The translations under genes were made by a program, and so were the position numbers. Source: Gottschalkia acidurici 9a (lineage in GTDB: Bacteria > Bacillota > Clostridia > Tissierellales > Gottschalkiaceae). From it: a stretch of 64,000 nt of DNA. Each line of letters starts with the position of its first letter. The first letter of the stretch is position 1. The DNA is taken from positions 1,361,115 to 1,425,114 of the forward strand of contig NC_018664.1 of assembly GCF_000299355.1 (NCBI RefSeq), written 5' to 3'. The notes under the pieces were generated by a model. It worked only from the letters and a program-made list of their open reading frames with translations, ran no database searches and was not told where the DNA came from. Shown piece after piece: positions 1 to 9,515 of this stretch.

Positions 1-9
1 ATGGTTACA

Positions 10-255
10 TTACTCCATTGACTTATAGTTCTCTAGAGCTTTAGAAAGCTGGTCGGCACAAGATGTGTTTTTAGCACCACAAGTGATGTGTTTTAACTTG
101 GATATTAACTCTTCAACTTCCATATCTTCAGCCAATATTGAAAGTGCTTGAAGGTTTCCGTTACACCCACCTAAAAAAGAAATATTTTTTACTTTGTTAT
201 CTTCAATATCAAAAGAAATTTCTCTAGGACAAATACCACTAGGAATAAATTTCAT
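10..255 (-). CDS. TSCPD-domain small protein
   Basis: An 81-residue protein containing the ASCADQL/TSCAD-type C-terminal signature and conserved cysteines (C9, C31, C59, C66), which match the TSCPD domain family (TIGR03905-like) common as a stand-alone protein in clostridia. The domain is related to the C-terminal domain of B12-dependent ribonucleotide reductases and may bind metal or nucleic acid; its role as a stand-alone protein is unknown. A strong AAAGGAGG site lies just upstream of the ATG. It lies 15 nt downstream of the diguanylate cyclase gene on the same strand and is probably cotranscribed with it. Confidence 0.8.
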   Translation of the reverse strand: MKFIPSGICPREISFDIEDNKVKNISFLGGCNGNLQALSILAEDMEVEELISKLKHITCGAKNTSCADQLSKALENYKSME

Positions 256-270
256 TATTAAAAACCTCCT

Positions 271-1344
271 TTAAGAACATATTTTGTTACGTCCTGTATT
301 TTTAGCCTCATAAAGTTTTTCATCGGCATAAGCTTTAACTTTATATATATCAGAAACTGTTTCATTATAGCTTGCAACTCCAACTGAAACTGTTATTTTA
401 ACTTCAACTCCAGAACTTAGAATAAAAACATGATTTTCAACTATAGATCTTATTTTTTCAGCAAATCTAAGTGTTTGGCTTTTCGAACAATGTCTTAATA
501 ATATACAGAACTCTTCTCCACCAACTCTTCCTACATCATATTTATATCTGGATATATTGTTAAAAATTAACCCTAATTGTTTCAAAATCTCGTCTCCAGA
601 TGGATGACCATAAGTGTCATTAATTTGCTTAAAAAAATCTACATCAATCATTAAAATGGAAAAATTAATATTTTCTTTTTTTGCTAATTCTAAGGTATCC
701 TTAAGTAAGGCATTAAATCCTCTTGAATTATTAAGATTAGTTAAGAAGTCAGTATTTGCTTCTTTTTTTAGGTCTTTTAAATTTTTATAACCTATATAAA
801 TATAGTCCAAAAGTAAATAAACAATTATAGTGATAAAAATAGTTCCAAACCAAAGTGATACTATATCTTTTAGAATAATAGTCTCACTATCTAAGACCTT
901 AATCAGAACTATAGTTCTGATTACTAAGCTATATATTATCATGTAAATCCATTTTTTCTGTTGATTGGTATGAAAATATAAAATAAAAGCACATCCTATA
1001 GAATTAATGATTATACTTATAGATGTTATTATAGAATTATAGCTTATACCAAGGTAAATTAAATAAAATATAGAAGAAATTGCTCCTGTTACAATTACAG
1101 AAACAGGACCACCATATATAGCAGAAATTACTTGAGGTATATGTCTGAAGTCAAAAAAAACCTCACGATTAACCTTTATGTTGTATATCATTAGAATAAT
1201 ACTTAAAAAGCCATACACGACTCCAGAAATAAATTTCTTTTTTATTGAAGAACTAGGATTCAAATCTTTGAAATTCAAAAATTCATTCAATATAAAAAGT
1301 ATGGATATCAAAATACATCCATTAATAAATAAGTCGCTTATCAT
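271..1344 (-). CDS. Membrane diguanylate cyclase (5TM-LYT-like sensor plus GGDEF)
   Basis: A 357-residue protein. Residues 1 to about 190 are six or so hydrophobic segments with a GGPVSVIVTGAISSIFYLIY stretch typical of the 5TM-5TMR_LYT sensor family. Residues about 200-357 form a GGDEF domain with the active-site signature GGEEF at 275-279 and the FFKQINDTYGHPSGDEIL substrate region, so it should make cyclic di-GMP from two GTP. The product-inhibition site is not a clean RxxD: the sequence before GGEEF is RYKYDVGRV, with the Asp one position off. A GGGG-rich ribosome site precedes the ATG. Cyclic di-GMP commonly controls clostridial type IV pili, but no direct link to the pilus operon at 9.5 kb is visible. 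Confidence 0.92.
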   Translation of the reverse strand: MISDLFINGCILISILFILNEFLNFKDLNPSSSIKKKFISGVVYGFLSIILMIYNIKVNREVFFDFRHIPQVISAIYGGPVSVIVTGAISSIFYLIYLGISYNSIITSISIIINSIGCAFILYFHTNQQKKWIYMIIYSLVIRTIVLIKVLDSETIILKDIVSLWFGTIFITIIVYLLLDYIYIGYKNLKDLKKEANTDFLTNLNNSRGFNALLKDTLELAKKENINFSILMIDVDFFKQINDTYGHPSGDEILKQLGLIFNNISRYKYDVGRVGGEEFCILLRHCSKSQTLRFAEKIRSIVENHVFILSSGVEVKITVSVGVASYNETVSDIYKVKAYADEKLYEAKNTGRNKICS

Positions 1345-1499
1345 AAGCTCAACCCCTAATGATGCAAGAATGAATATTTAATTTATACACAATTACAATT
1401 CTAAACTAAAATAAGCACAATGTCTAGAGTGATGGATTTTTTAACAGGTGAAAATAATACAATTATATGATATAATACCCAGAGAATTATTAAATTTAA

Positions 1500-3116
<1,617 letters not shown>

Positions 3117-3120
3117 AACT

Positions 3121-3166
3121 AAAAAGCTATAGATAAGAGTATAATACTTTAAATCTATAGCTTTTT
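3121..3166. terminator. Bidirectional rho-independent terminator
   Basis: A perfect 14-bp stem (AAAAAGCTATAGAT with its complement at 3153-3166) and an 18-nt loop lie between the convergent ABC-F and LspA-like genes. Poly-A on the left and poly-T on the right allow it to act on both strands. It overlaps the stop of the LspA-like gene. Confidence 0.8.
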
Positions 3167-3640
3167 GGCTATGTAATTGATTGCTAAATGAGCAATGTTT
3201 TTTAAAATATAAATGATACTTATAGCAATACTTAGAAAGATGTATATATCTTTAAAATCTATTATGTAATGTGAAATCAATAAGAAATCTAAACTGCCTT
3301 TCCAAAATACTCTATCAATAGTAGATGAAATACATGCAGATGCGATAAGCACCAATATGGAAGAAAGGTATAAGCTTTTGAAATTTATAGACTTTAGATA
3401 TTTATATATAGGTATCATTAAGATTAAAAGAATTAAGTTGATTAATATTAACTTATTTAAGCTCACATTCAAATCTATAAATAGACCATTAAACATAGAC
3501 ATACTTGAAGTATTTAAAAATGGCCTAAAAGCTAAATAGCCATTGAATACACTAAACGTAGTATCCATGAATAAGAGATTTATAATTATTTTAGATGTTG
3601 AGTCTATAATAATTAGTAGTAGAATTAAAGAAAAGATCAT
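3155..3640 (-). CDS. Divergent signal peptidase II (LspA-like)
   Basis: A 161-residue protein with four predicted membrane segments, the length and topology of prolipoprotein signal peptidase. The catalytic region is recognisable: STIDRVFWKGSLDFL corresponds to the (N)xxDRxxxGxVxDF motif, and DFKDIYIFLSIAI to the FNxAD motif with its second aspartate. The usual GGALGN before DR is replaced by ASACISST, and the N-terminal N-x-GaaF motif is weak (FNTSS). It may be a second, specialised LspA paralogue rather than the housekeeping enzyme; the main lspA is not in this window. It is monocistronic and converges on the ABC-F gene. Confidence 0.7.
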   Translation of the reverse strand: MIFSLILLLIIIDSTSKIIINLLFMDTTFSVFNGYLAFRPFLNTSSMSMFNGLFIDLNVSLNKLILINLILLILMIPIYKYLKSINFKSLYLSSILVLIASACISSTIDRVFWKGSLDFLLISHYIIDFKDIYIFLSIAISIIYILKNIAHLAINYIAKKL

Positions 3641-3804
3641 TATTTACACCGACTCTCTGAATGTATTTATAGTTCTATAATATTATATTTTAATATTGAG
3701 GCATATCCAAGCAATAAATGAAAAGTACCTATGGTAAATCTAGGATAGAAAAATTAGTTATTAAATATATTATAACTTAATAAGAAGGGTTGTGAAAGAT
3801 TGAA

Positions 3805-4242
3805 TTGGAATATAAAAAATTTGAGGAACTAAGTTTAGAAGAATTATATGAGATACTTAAGGCTAGATATGAGGTATTTACTGTAGGACAAAAATGCTTA
3901 TATCAGGATTGTGACGATAAAGATAAAAACTCTTACCACTTATATGTAGAAGAAGATGATAAAGTAGTTGCATATTTGAGAATAGTCGATAAAGGAATTT
4001 CTTATGATGAAGTATCTATAGGGAGAGTTATGGTATTAGAAAGTCACAGAGGAAAAGGACTGGCTAGAGAAATGACTTTAAAGGCTATAGAATTTATAAA
4101 GAATAATCTTGGAGAAAACAGAATAAAAATATCTGCTCAAGAGTATGTAAAAGAATTTTACAAGGGTTTAGGATTTAAAGAAGTATCAGATGTATACTTA
4201 GAGGTAGAAATACCTCACATAGAGATGGTATATGAGTGTTAA
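3805..4242 (+). CDS. GNAT N-acetyltransferase, ElaA type
   Basis: A 145-residue GNAT-fold protein. The N-terminal ARYEVFTVGQKCLYQDCDD segment is diagnostic of the ElaA subfamily. The acetyl-CoA loop appears as VLESHRGKGLAREM, followed by ISAQEYVKEFYKGLGFKEVS. The substrate of this subfamily is not established. The start is a TTG preceded by GAAGGG; no in-frame ATG lies upstream. It is monocistronic, in a 160-nt gap from the LspA-like gene. Confidence 0.88.
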   Translation: MEYKKFEELSLEELYEILKARYEVFTVGQKCLYQDCDDKDKNSYHLYVEEDDKVVAYLRIVDKGISYDEVSIGRVMVLESHRGKGLAREMTLKAIEFIKNNLGENRIKISAQEYVKEFYKGLGFKEVSDVYLEVEIPHIEMVYEC

Positions 4243-4391
4243 ATAGTAGTGTTATAAATAAGTATAACATATGTCCTTAGTACGACACTAAACTGCTCTA
4301 TTTTTATGTAAATAAATAAAATAATATAGAAAATAGAACGATGTTTCATTCAATATTAATTTCTTTTAGCTTTCCAGCCATATTAAAAGAT

Positions 4392-4634
4392 TTATTCCCT
4401 TTTATCTCTACGCTTATAAGGTTTAACTTCATCAGTAAGATTTAATAAATAATCAACACTTACTTTGTAAAAAGTAGATAATTTTATGAGAATATGTGTT
4501 GGAATATCTACTTCACCACGTTCATAGTTACTGTATATTCTTTGACTACAATTCAATATTTCAGCCATTTCCTTTTGAGTCATGTCTTTATCTTCTCTGA
4601 GATTTCTTATTCTCTCAAATATCAAAGCAATCAT
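4392..4634 (-). CDS. Xre-family repressor, downstream copy
   Basis: An 80-residue Cro/CI-type helix-turn-helix protein. The HTH is visible as MTQKEMAEILNCSQRIYSNYERG, followed by the LIKLSTFYKVSVDYLLNLTD extension typical of short phage and mobile-element repressors. It is a paralogue of the gene immediately upstream and its start overlaps that gene's stop (TAATG), implying translational coupling. Together the pair probably arose by tandem duplication and likely acts on the operators at 4891-4935. It ends in a basic tail (RRDKRE). Confidence 0.88.
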   Translation of the reverse strand: MIALIFERIRNLREDKDMTQKEMAEILNCSQRIYSNYERGEVDIPTHILIKLSTFYKVSVDYLLNLTDEVKPYKRRDKRE

Positions 4635-4861
4635 TAATATCTCTCATGTCGGCCATAAGGGTCTTTTTCATCTGTTAGACCTACAAGATAATCTATGCTT
4701 GTTTTATAAAATTTAGCCAATTTAATTAGCGACTCACTTGGGATATCTAGAATACCACTTTCATATCGTGAATAGGTTGTTTGGCTTATATTAAGTATTT
4801 TTGCAATTGCTTCTTGGTTTAAGTCGTTATCCTCTCTTAAATTTCTAATACGTGGATACAT
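4634..4861 (-). CDS. Xre-family repressor, upstream copy
   Basis: A 75-residue Cro/CI-type repressor starting MYPRIRNL; this start is preferred over one 18 nt upstream because GAGGTGA lies at the right distance. The HTH region is LNQEAIAKILNISQTTYSRYESG, then LIKLAKFYKTSIDYLVGLTDE. It is the first gene of a two-gene repressor operon, divergent from the 54-aa gene at 4954, with two copies of a palindrome in the shared promoter. This arrangement is the usual lysogeny-control layout of prophages and related elements and fits the tail-gene remnant to the right. Confidence 0.88.
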   Translation of the reverse strand: MYPRIRNLREDNDLNQEAIAKILNISQTTYSRYESGILDIPSESLIKLAKFYKTSIDYLVGLTDEKDPYGRHERY

Positions 4862-4890
4862 ATAAATCACCTCGTACATAAATAATACTT

Positions 4891-4935
4891 TATGCGATTA
4901 ATGCATATTGACTTTTATGCGAAAAACGCATAAAA
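4891..4935. promoter_or_regulatory. Two tandem palindromic operators of the Xre pair
   Basis: A perfect inverted repeat TTTTATGCG-AAAAA-CGCATAAAA occupies 4913-4935. Its 17-bp core (TATGCGAAAAACGCATA, 4917-4933) recurs as TATGCGATTAATGCATA at 4891-4907, 26 bp away and differing at three positions. The sites lie between the divergent repressor operon and the small ORF, the expected position for autoregulatory and cross-regulating Xre binding sites. Binding itself is inferred. Confidence 0.75.
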
Positions 4936-4953
4936 TGGAATTGAGGTGATTTT

Positions 4954-5118
4954 ATGCTAAATTATAAAAAACTGTATTTCAAATTATTTAATGATTTGAC
5001 GTATGCAATAGATTTATTACAGGATATACAAGTGCAAGCAGAAAACATGTACATAAATGAAAAACAATCAAATAAAGTACAATCAAATAAATCATCAAAA
5101 AACAAAAAAGCCTACTAA
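4954..5118 (+). CDS. Small protein paired with Xre repressors
   Basis: A 54-residue protein starting MLNYKKLYFKLFNDLTYAID, preceded by GAGGTGA at a good spacing. The amphipathic N-terminal helix followed by a polar Lys/Ser/Asn tail resembles small proteins commonly found divergent from Xre repressors in clostridial prophages. Function unknown. It is driven from the operator region, so it is probably repressed by the adjacent Xre proteins. Its last codons form part of the terminator stem. Confidence 0.65.
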   Translation: MLNYKKLYFKLFNDLTYAIDLLQDIQVQAENMYINEKQSNKVQSNKSSKNKKAY

Positions 5119-5135
5119 ATAAGTTCGGCTTTTTT
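5104..5135 (+). terminator. Terminator of the 54-aa gene
   Basis: A 9-bp stem AAAAAAGCC / GGCTTTTTT with a 14-nt loop, followed by a T-rich tail. The stop codon of the small gene lies in the loop, so gene end and terminator overlap. Confidence 0.8.
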
Positions 5136-5159
5136 ATTTTAAATTAAGTTTTTATTAAT

Positions 5160-5945
5160 AAAATTCTTAATAGAGACAATTACAAGAGAAGAGTTTTATG
5201 TCTCTCCATTAGGAAAAACTAATACTATAGAAATTCATGCTATTGATAGCAAAGGGAGTGTATCTTATAGAAAACATAAATTCAAAAGAAGCAATAATGC
5301 ATCAAGTATTTCAGGTATAGATCAGGATTTGGGATAAAAAACACCAGAGTTCTCAATAACATTTAGTGCAACAAATGTAGAAAAATCAGTACTTTATGCA
5401 AAAATATTTCTATATGATGAATTGAAAGAAGAGTATTCAATAATAGGTAATAAAATATATATTTACTCTATAGCTAGAAATGATTTTTTACAACTAGATA
5501 CAACACTCTATAATATACGAACAGAAGTGACAGGTGCAGAGCATGCAACTGCTATAAGAAACTTTAACTTTACTAGAGTAGCATATAAACTAGAATATAT
5601 TACAAGTATAGAAGCTTATGCTATAATTACCCGACTTCTTGTAACTCTGACCTACAAACTAGCAACAGGAGCAATCCTGAAAGTATTGGTATGTAATAAC
5701 GTATACGATGAGCTTTCAGGTTATGAAGATGCAACAGAAAAAGGTTATCTAAGCGATTATGGGATGTATACAAGTAATGGGTATAGAAGTTTTTAATGAA
5801 AAACCATTAAGTGAGATAAGAGCATATGTTGTTAAAGAGTTTTATAAAAAAGATCATATATTGAAAATATTTTTATTTGAAAAAACTAGATGAATTAATA
5901 GAGTTATCTACAAATGAGCTGAAGAAAAAGCTAGAAGATTAGAAA
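5160..5945 (+). pseudogene. Decayed prophage tail-protein gene
   Basis: One reading frame gives TITREEFYVSPLGKTNTIEI, then a run ending SISGIDQDLG, an in-frame TAA (5335-5337), and resumes as KTPEFSITFSATNVEKS. This matches the Ig-like modules of phage tail or baseplate proteins, normally ATDSQGATATRTYTFTR followed by ISGSDxDLG. The open part at 5422-5796 continues with another module and a segment with VLVCNNVYDELSGYEDAT, typical of the C-terminal part of such proteins. There is no start codon or ribosome site, the frame is broken again after 5796, and a short remnant in another frame (LDELIELSTNELKKKLED) ends at about 5940. It is a relic of the prophage whose repressors lie to the left. Confidence 0.7.
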
Positions 5946-6092
5946 TAAAGGTAGAATGTCGTTTAATTCTAAGAAGATACTGTATTTTTACATTAATTAT
6001 GTAAGTATATGATATACGAATACTATAGAAAATTATATGCATGTCCATTATAATTCAAATTACAGATAAATAAATTTAAATGGAGGGATTTT

Positions 6093-7256
6093 ATGTTTAG
6101 AGAAAGAAGAAAGTTAAGTATAGCTATGACATTACTTATGGTAGGCTTTATTCTTCTAGGATATAGTAATCTTGGGTCTGCTAATGGATGGAATGCAAAT
6201 GATGTTTTTAGTGATAATAATATCATGAATACTTTTGATTTATCAACTACTGGTTCATACGTTGTATTTATAACGTCAGAAGGAACTGCAAAGGCGGGAG
6301 GATTTAATAGTTTTGGTGAGCTAGGTAATGGAACTAGTTCGCCAATGCTAATAGGTACTTCTCCTATGTACTCTGTGTTAAACATGTCTAACGTTGTAAG
6401 AGTATCAGCAGGTTTTGACTATACAATGTTCTTAAAAAATGATGGAACTGTTTGGGGTACAGGAAATAATAGACATGGCCAATTAGGTAATGGAACTTCT
6501 ACAAATAGACTTACCCCCGTAAAGACTAAAATTAATAATGTCAAACAAATTAGTACTGGATATAGTAGACCATATGTTCTGAAAAATGATGGAACTGTTT
6601 GGTATTCTACTTCTAAAGCAGTAGGTTATGAGAAAATTGACTATGTTGATAATATTTCTTACATTGACATGACGTGGAATAATTCTGCTAGGGGTTACGT
6701 TAAGAAAGATGGGTCTGTTTTATATGAAGGACTTAATGAATATGGACAAGCTGGAATTGGAAATAATAGTCGACTTTCCGACATAGTAAAACCTGATATA
6801 GATGATGTAAAAGAAGTCAGTTTAAGTCATGGACATGCAATGTACTTAAAAAATGATGGAACTGTTTGGGGAGCAGGTAAAAATGACTCTGGACAACTAG
6901 GTGATGGAACTACAGAAAATAAATCAAGACCAGTAAAGGTTAATATTGATAATGTAAAAAAGGTCTTTACTGGTCTTGATCACACAGTATTTTTGAAAAA
7001 CGATGGAACCGTTTGGACAGTGGGAAATAATAAATATAAGCAGCTAGGTGATGGAACTAAAGAAAGCAAATCAATACCAGTAAAAGTTAATATTGATAAT
7101 GTAGTAGCTATTAATCATAGTGAGAATGGTGTTATTGCTTTGAAAAGCGATGGAACATTTTGGTTCTGGGGTGGATATATTTCTGCATGGGCAGGGAGTG
7201 AGCCTTATGAACCTAAAGAATTTAAATTTGAAGGTCAGTATTATCCAGGAATATAG
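6093..7256 (+). CDS. Exported RCC1-repeat protein
   Basis: A 387-residue protein with a basic N-terminus and a hydrophobic segment (about 9-27) that acts as signal peptide or anchor. The rest consists of about seven RCC1-type blades of some 50 residues; the recurring unit reads LKNDGTVWGxGNNxxGQLGNGT, as in chromosome-condensation-regulator propellers. Bacterial members are usually extracellular or surface proteins with unknown ligands. The third blade is degenerate (YSTSKAVGY) and the last ends WFWGGYISAWAG. GGAGGG precedes the ATG. Four copies of the LKNDGTVW segment are nearly identical at DNA level, suggesting recent duplication or gene conversion. It is monocistronic. Confidence 0.88.
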   Translation: MFRERRKLSIAMTLLMVGFILLGYSNLGSANGWNANDVFSDNNIMNTFDLSTTGSYVVFITSEGTAKAGGFNSFGELGNGTSSPMLIGTSPMYSVLNMSNVVRVSAGFDYTMFLKNDGTVWGTGNNRHGQLGNGTSTNRLTPVKTKINNVKQISTGYSRPYVLKNDGTVWYSTSKAVGYEKIDYVDNISYIDMTWNNSARGYVKKDGSVLYEGLNEYGQAGIGNNSRLSDIVKPDIDDVKEVSLSHGHAMYLKNDGTVWGAGKNDSGQLGDGTTENKSRPVKVNIDNVKKVFTGLDHTVFLKNDGTVWTVGNNKYKQLGDGTKESKSIPVKVNIDNVVAINHSENGVIALKSDGTFWFWGGYISAWAGSEPYEPKEFKFEGQYYPGI

Positions 7257-7307
7257 TAAAATCTTAAATTATAAGAATCTTATAAATCAAAAGAATATCT
7301 AGATAGA

Positions 7308-7343
7308 AGAGTAGACTATAGATTTCAATCTATAGTCTACTCT
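7308..7343. repeat. Dispersed hairpin repeat, copy A (terminator)
   Basis: A perfect 15-bp inverted repeat (AGAGTAGACTATAGA, loop TTTCAA) followed by TGTTTCTT. It terminates the RCC1 gene and is one of five related hairpins in this window (others at 8731, 23161, 24261, 25158). An extended -10 (TGCTATAAT, 7397-7405) follows about 55 bp downstream. Confidence 0.75.
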
Positions 7344-7475
7344 TGTTTCTTAGTCTATATATTGACATGAGTTGTATATTATGCCTCGTAAATATATGCT
7401 ATAATAAATAAGCTTGTTGGAATATACTAACACTTTTATATTAAAGAGTAAGCAATAGAGGGGAGAGCTAAATGA

Positions 7476-7610
7476 ATGGAATTAATGTTTATCTTTTTCG
7501 GTATGGCAATTGGTTTTATTATTGGTACACAGTATATTCCTCATCAATTGAAAAAAGGTAATCCAAAAGTCATTAAACAAATAACAGATATACTGGAGCA
7601 AAAGAAATGA
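7476..7610 (+). CDS. Small single-pass membrane protein
   Basis: A 44-residue ORF starting MELMFIFFGMAIGFIIG, with one N-terminal membrane segment followed by a polar C-terminus (PHQLKKGNPKVIKQITDILE). GAGGGGAGAG lies upstream at 7458-7467, 8 nt before the ATG. An extended -10 (TGCTATAAT, 7397-7405) suggests its own promoter. No family recognised; probably cotranscribed with the 79-aa gene that follows. Confidence 0.5.
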   Translation: MELMFIFFGMAIGFIIGTQYIPHQLKKGNPKVIKQITDILEQKK

Positions 7611-7697
7611 TTATTATGTAGAGAGTTAATGTTAAGTCATAATCTTATATATAGGATTATGAAACAAATTAAGACTAATTATATGGGGGAGATAATC

Positions 7698-7937
7698 ATG
7701 AATAAAAAATTATACTATATATTAGGAACAGTGTTTATTATAACAAGTGGAATTTTATATTCACTAGAAAGAGCTATTTCATATTTTTCGTGGATTGGAC
7801 AAATGAATGCAGACTCAAGTAGTTTTCCTTCATATCCTAATTTACCAAATATATTTACTAATAGTTTTGTACCAACTTTTATTGTTATTGGTGTAATTTT
7901 ATTTGTATTGGGATATAGAAAACATAATAAAGTGTAA
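7698..7937 (+). CDS. Small two-TM membrane protein
   Basis: A 79-residue protein with a hydrophobic segment at each end (about 6-24 and 58-73) and a Ser/Pro/Asn-rich external loop. The start at 7698 is chosen because ATGGGGGAGA sits 8-12 nt upstream; the longer upstream extension is not hydrophobic and has no ribosome site. Not recognised. It lies between another small membrane protein and an exported protein, possibly one transcript. Confidence 0.55.
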   Translation: MNKKLYYILGTVFIITSGILYSLERAISYFSWIGQMNADSSSFPSYPNLPNIFTNSFVPTFIVIGVILFVLGYRKHNKV

Positions 7938-7997
7938 CAAAACTTTATTATTATACAGATTAAAGAAATTCATATAATTTATAAGGAGAATGTTATT

Positions 7998-8708
7998 ATG
8001 AGGAAAACTATTAAACTAATTTTAATAATTACCTTGATTATTTTAACTTCTTCTCAAATGTGTTGGGCAGAGGATCTAGGAGAATCTCTTAATATATATC
8101 ATTTCAATAATGATAATCTGCGATTTCATTTAAATGGACAAGAGTTTTATGGAGATTACTTTATGAAAGACGATATTACTTATATGAAATTAAGAAACTT
8201 AGGAGAAACTTTAGAAATAGACTTAGAGTGGGATGGAGCTACGCAGAAGGTTAGTTTTTTTGATGGTAACAATCAAGTAACTTTATGGATTAATAAAACT
8301 ACTGCATATATTGGTAATAATAAAATTACACTTAATTCTCCACCATGTATCGTTAATTACTATACGTACTTACCTTTAAGATTCACATCTGAATTGCTTG
8401 AAATCAATGTTAATTATGAAGATCTAAGGGAGAAAGAACAGTTTATAAGAGAATTAATATTTGAGCAATTTCCTGATTGGAGGGAAAAAGAATTAAAAGG
8501 AAGATATAAGTTCAATAAAGATAGCTACACAACTTTTAATCTTGGTATTGATAATTATGATCCAGATCAAAATGTACTTACTCTTCATGCTTTTGATATT
8601 ATTGACTCTCCTGAAGGGGGACATACATATACATATAATTGGCTTTATGTAGACCTCAATAATAATACAATTACTGACTTTATGGGGAATGTTATAAATG
8701 TGAATTAA
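7998..8708 (+). CDS. Exported protein with copper-amine-oxidase N-terminal-like domain
   Basis: A 236-residue protein with a signal peptide (1-24, ending MCWAED). Residues about 40-135 match the Cu_amine_oxidN1 'stalk' domain that is widespread in Firmicute surface proteins: KLRNLGETLEIDLEWDGATQ, then a variant of the YVPLRFVSE signature, YLPLRFTSELLEINVNYE. The C-terminal 90 residues (DWREKELKGRYKF onward) are unassigned. The domain name does not imply oxidase activity; it is usually a wall or protein-interaction module. AAGGAGAA precedes the ATG. Confidence 0.8.
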   Translation: MRKTIKLILIITLIILTSSQMCWAEDLGESLNIYHFNNDNLRFHLNGQEFYGDYFMKDDITYMKLRNLGETLEIDLEWDGATQKVSFFDGNNQVTLWINKTTAYIGNNKITLNSPPCIVNYYTYLPLRFTSELLEINVNYEDLREKEQFIRELIFEQFPDWREKELKGRYKFNKDSYTTFNLGIDNYDPDQNVLTLHAFDIIDSPEGGHTYTYNWLYVDLNNNTITDFMGNVINVN

Positions 8709-8730
8709 GTTAGTAAGTTTAAAGTACTGC

Positions 8731-8830
8731 AGGGTAGATTATAGTTAATTTTATAATCTATCCTGTTTTTTGTTGCAATAGAATAATAAATACTCAACAT
8801 TTTCGAGTAATTTTACGTAACCATAAGTAG
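8731..8830. repeat. Dispersed hairpin repeat, copy B, long form
   Basis: A 13-bp hairpin AGGGTAGATTATA / TATAATCTATCCT (one G-T wobble) followed by TGTTTTTTG terminates the upstream gene. About 65 bp of downstream sequence (TTGTTGCAATAGAATAA onward) is shared with copy E at 25158-25265, so the repeat unit is larger than the hairpin. Confidence 0.7.
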
Positions 8831-9417
8831 CTTAAATACTGATATTGAGTTATTAAAAAAACAGTAAGACAACATTGACGAATGAAAAAAATGAATTGGC
8901 ATTTGTATATTACTTTTAGAGAAGATAATAATAAAACTATTCAGGGAAGTATCTAATAAAAATATAAATATAAATATAATCCTCAAATGGTTCTTATCGA
9001 TTTTAAAGCTTGATAAAAAAATGAGCTTAAAATTAAAAAAATTCGAATTTATTTCAATTTAACTATATATTAGGTAAGATTATAGAAATTTAATTTATTC
9101 ATGCTTTTACTTATATGTACATAATTTTTCATATGCTTGTCTTGTTTAGCGTACCTAATATGGGTGTAAAGTATTAGGAGAATGAGTATGAATATAGTAA
9201 AATATGGTAAAGAAGCACTTTCAAAGTATCATAAACAGAAATATATTATAAAAAAACACAAGATGTTGATAACTAAAAAATTAGACAGAACATATAATTG
9301 CAAATGAGAACCATTATTAATATTAAAAAGATTGAATTTATGAAAGTAGGGGATATGCTTAAAGTATGAACTTTATAATTATATAATAAGATACTTTTAA
9401 TTGGGAATTATAGAATC
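8831..9417. other. Long A+T-rich intergenic region before the pilus operon
   Basis: Nearly 600 nt with no convincing long gene. It contains one short ORF with a ribosome site (9188-9307, listed separately). No RNA gene was recognised. The sequence may be the remains of decayed genes. Confidence 0.5.
9188..9307 (+). CDS. Possible 39-aa basic peptide
   Basis: MNIVKYGKEALSKYHKQKYI begins a 39-residue, lysine-rich ORF with TAGGAGAA about 6 nt before its ATG. No homologue is recognised and no clear promoter is seen. It could be a real small protein or a relic; support is limited to the ribosome site. Confidence 0.3.
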   Translation: MNIVKYGKEALSKYHKQKYIIKKHKMLITKKLDRTYNCK

Positions 9418-9446
9418 TTGACAAATAACTTCACCCAATATACAAT
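9418..9446 (+). promoter_or_regulatory. Sigma-A promoter of the type IV pilus operon
   Basis: TTGACA (9418-9423), a 17-bp spacer and TACAAT (9441-9446), a near-consensus vegetative promoter. The predicted transcription start is at about 9453, about 63 nt before pilD. It is the only strong promoter seen ahead of the cluster. Confidence 0.75.
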
Positions 9447-9452
9447 AGTTAA

Positions 9453-9467
9453 TGATAATGAATATCA
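9453..9467. promoter_or_regulatory. Fur-type box over the pilus transcription start
   Basis: TGATAATGAATATCA matches the 7-1-7 Fur box of Bacillus (TGATAATNATTATCA) at 13 of 14 fixed positions. It begins about 7 bp after the -10, so bound repressor would block transcription start. PerR or Zur share similar half-sites, and AT-rich DNA raises the chance of random matches, but the position is suggestive. Confidence 0.5.
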
Positions 9468-9515
9468 ATAACGAATAAGTAAATATAATAATATACATAA
9501 GCTAGGCGGTGATGT

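Noticed and set aside
1178-1381. 67-codon plus-strand ORF over the diguanylate cyclase start
   Set aside because: No ribosome site, antisense to a membrane domain and with no recognisable features.
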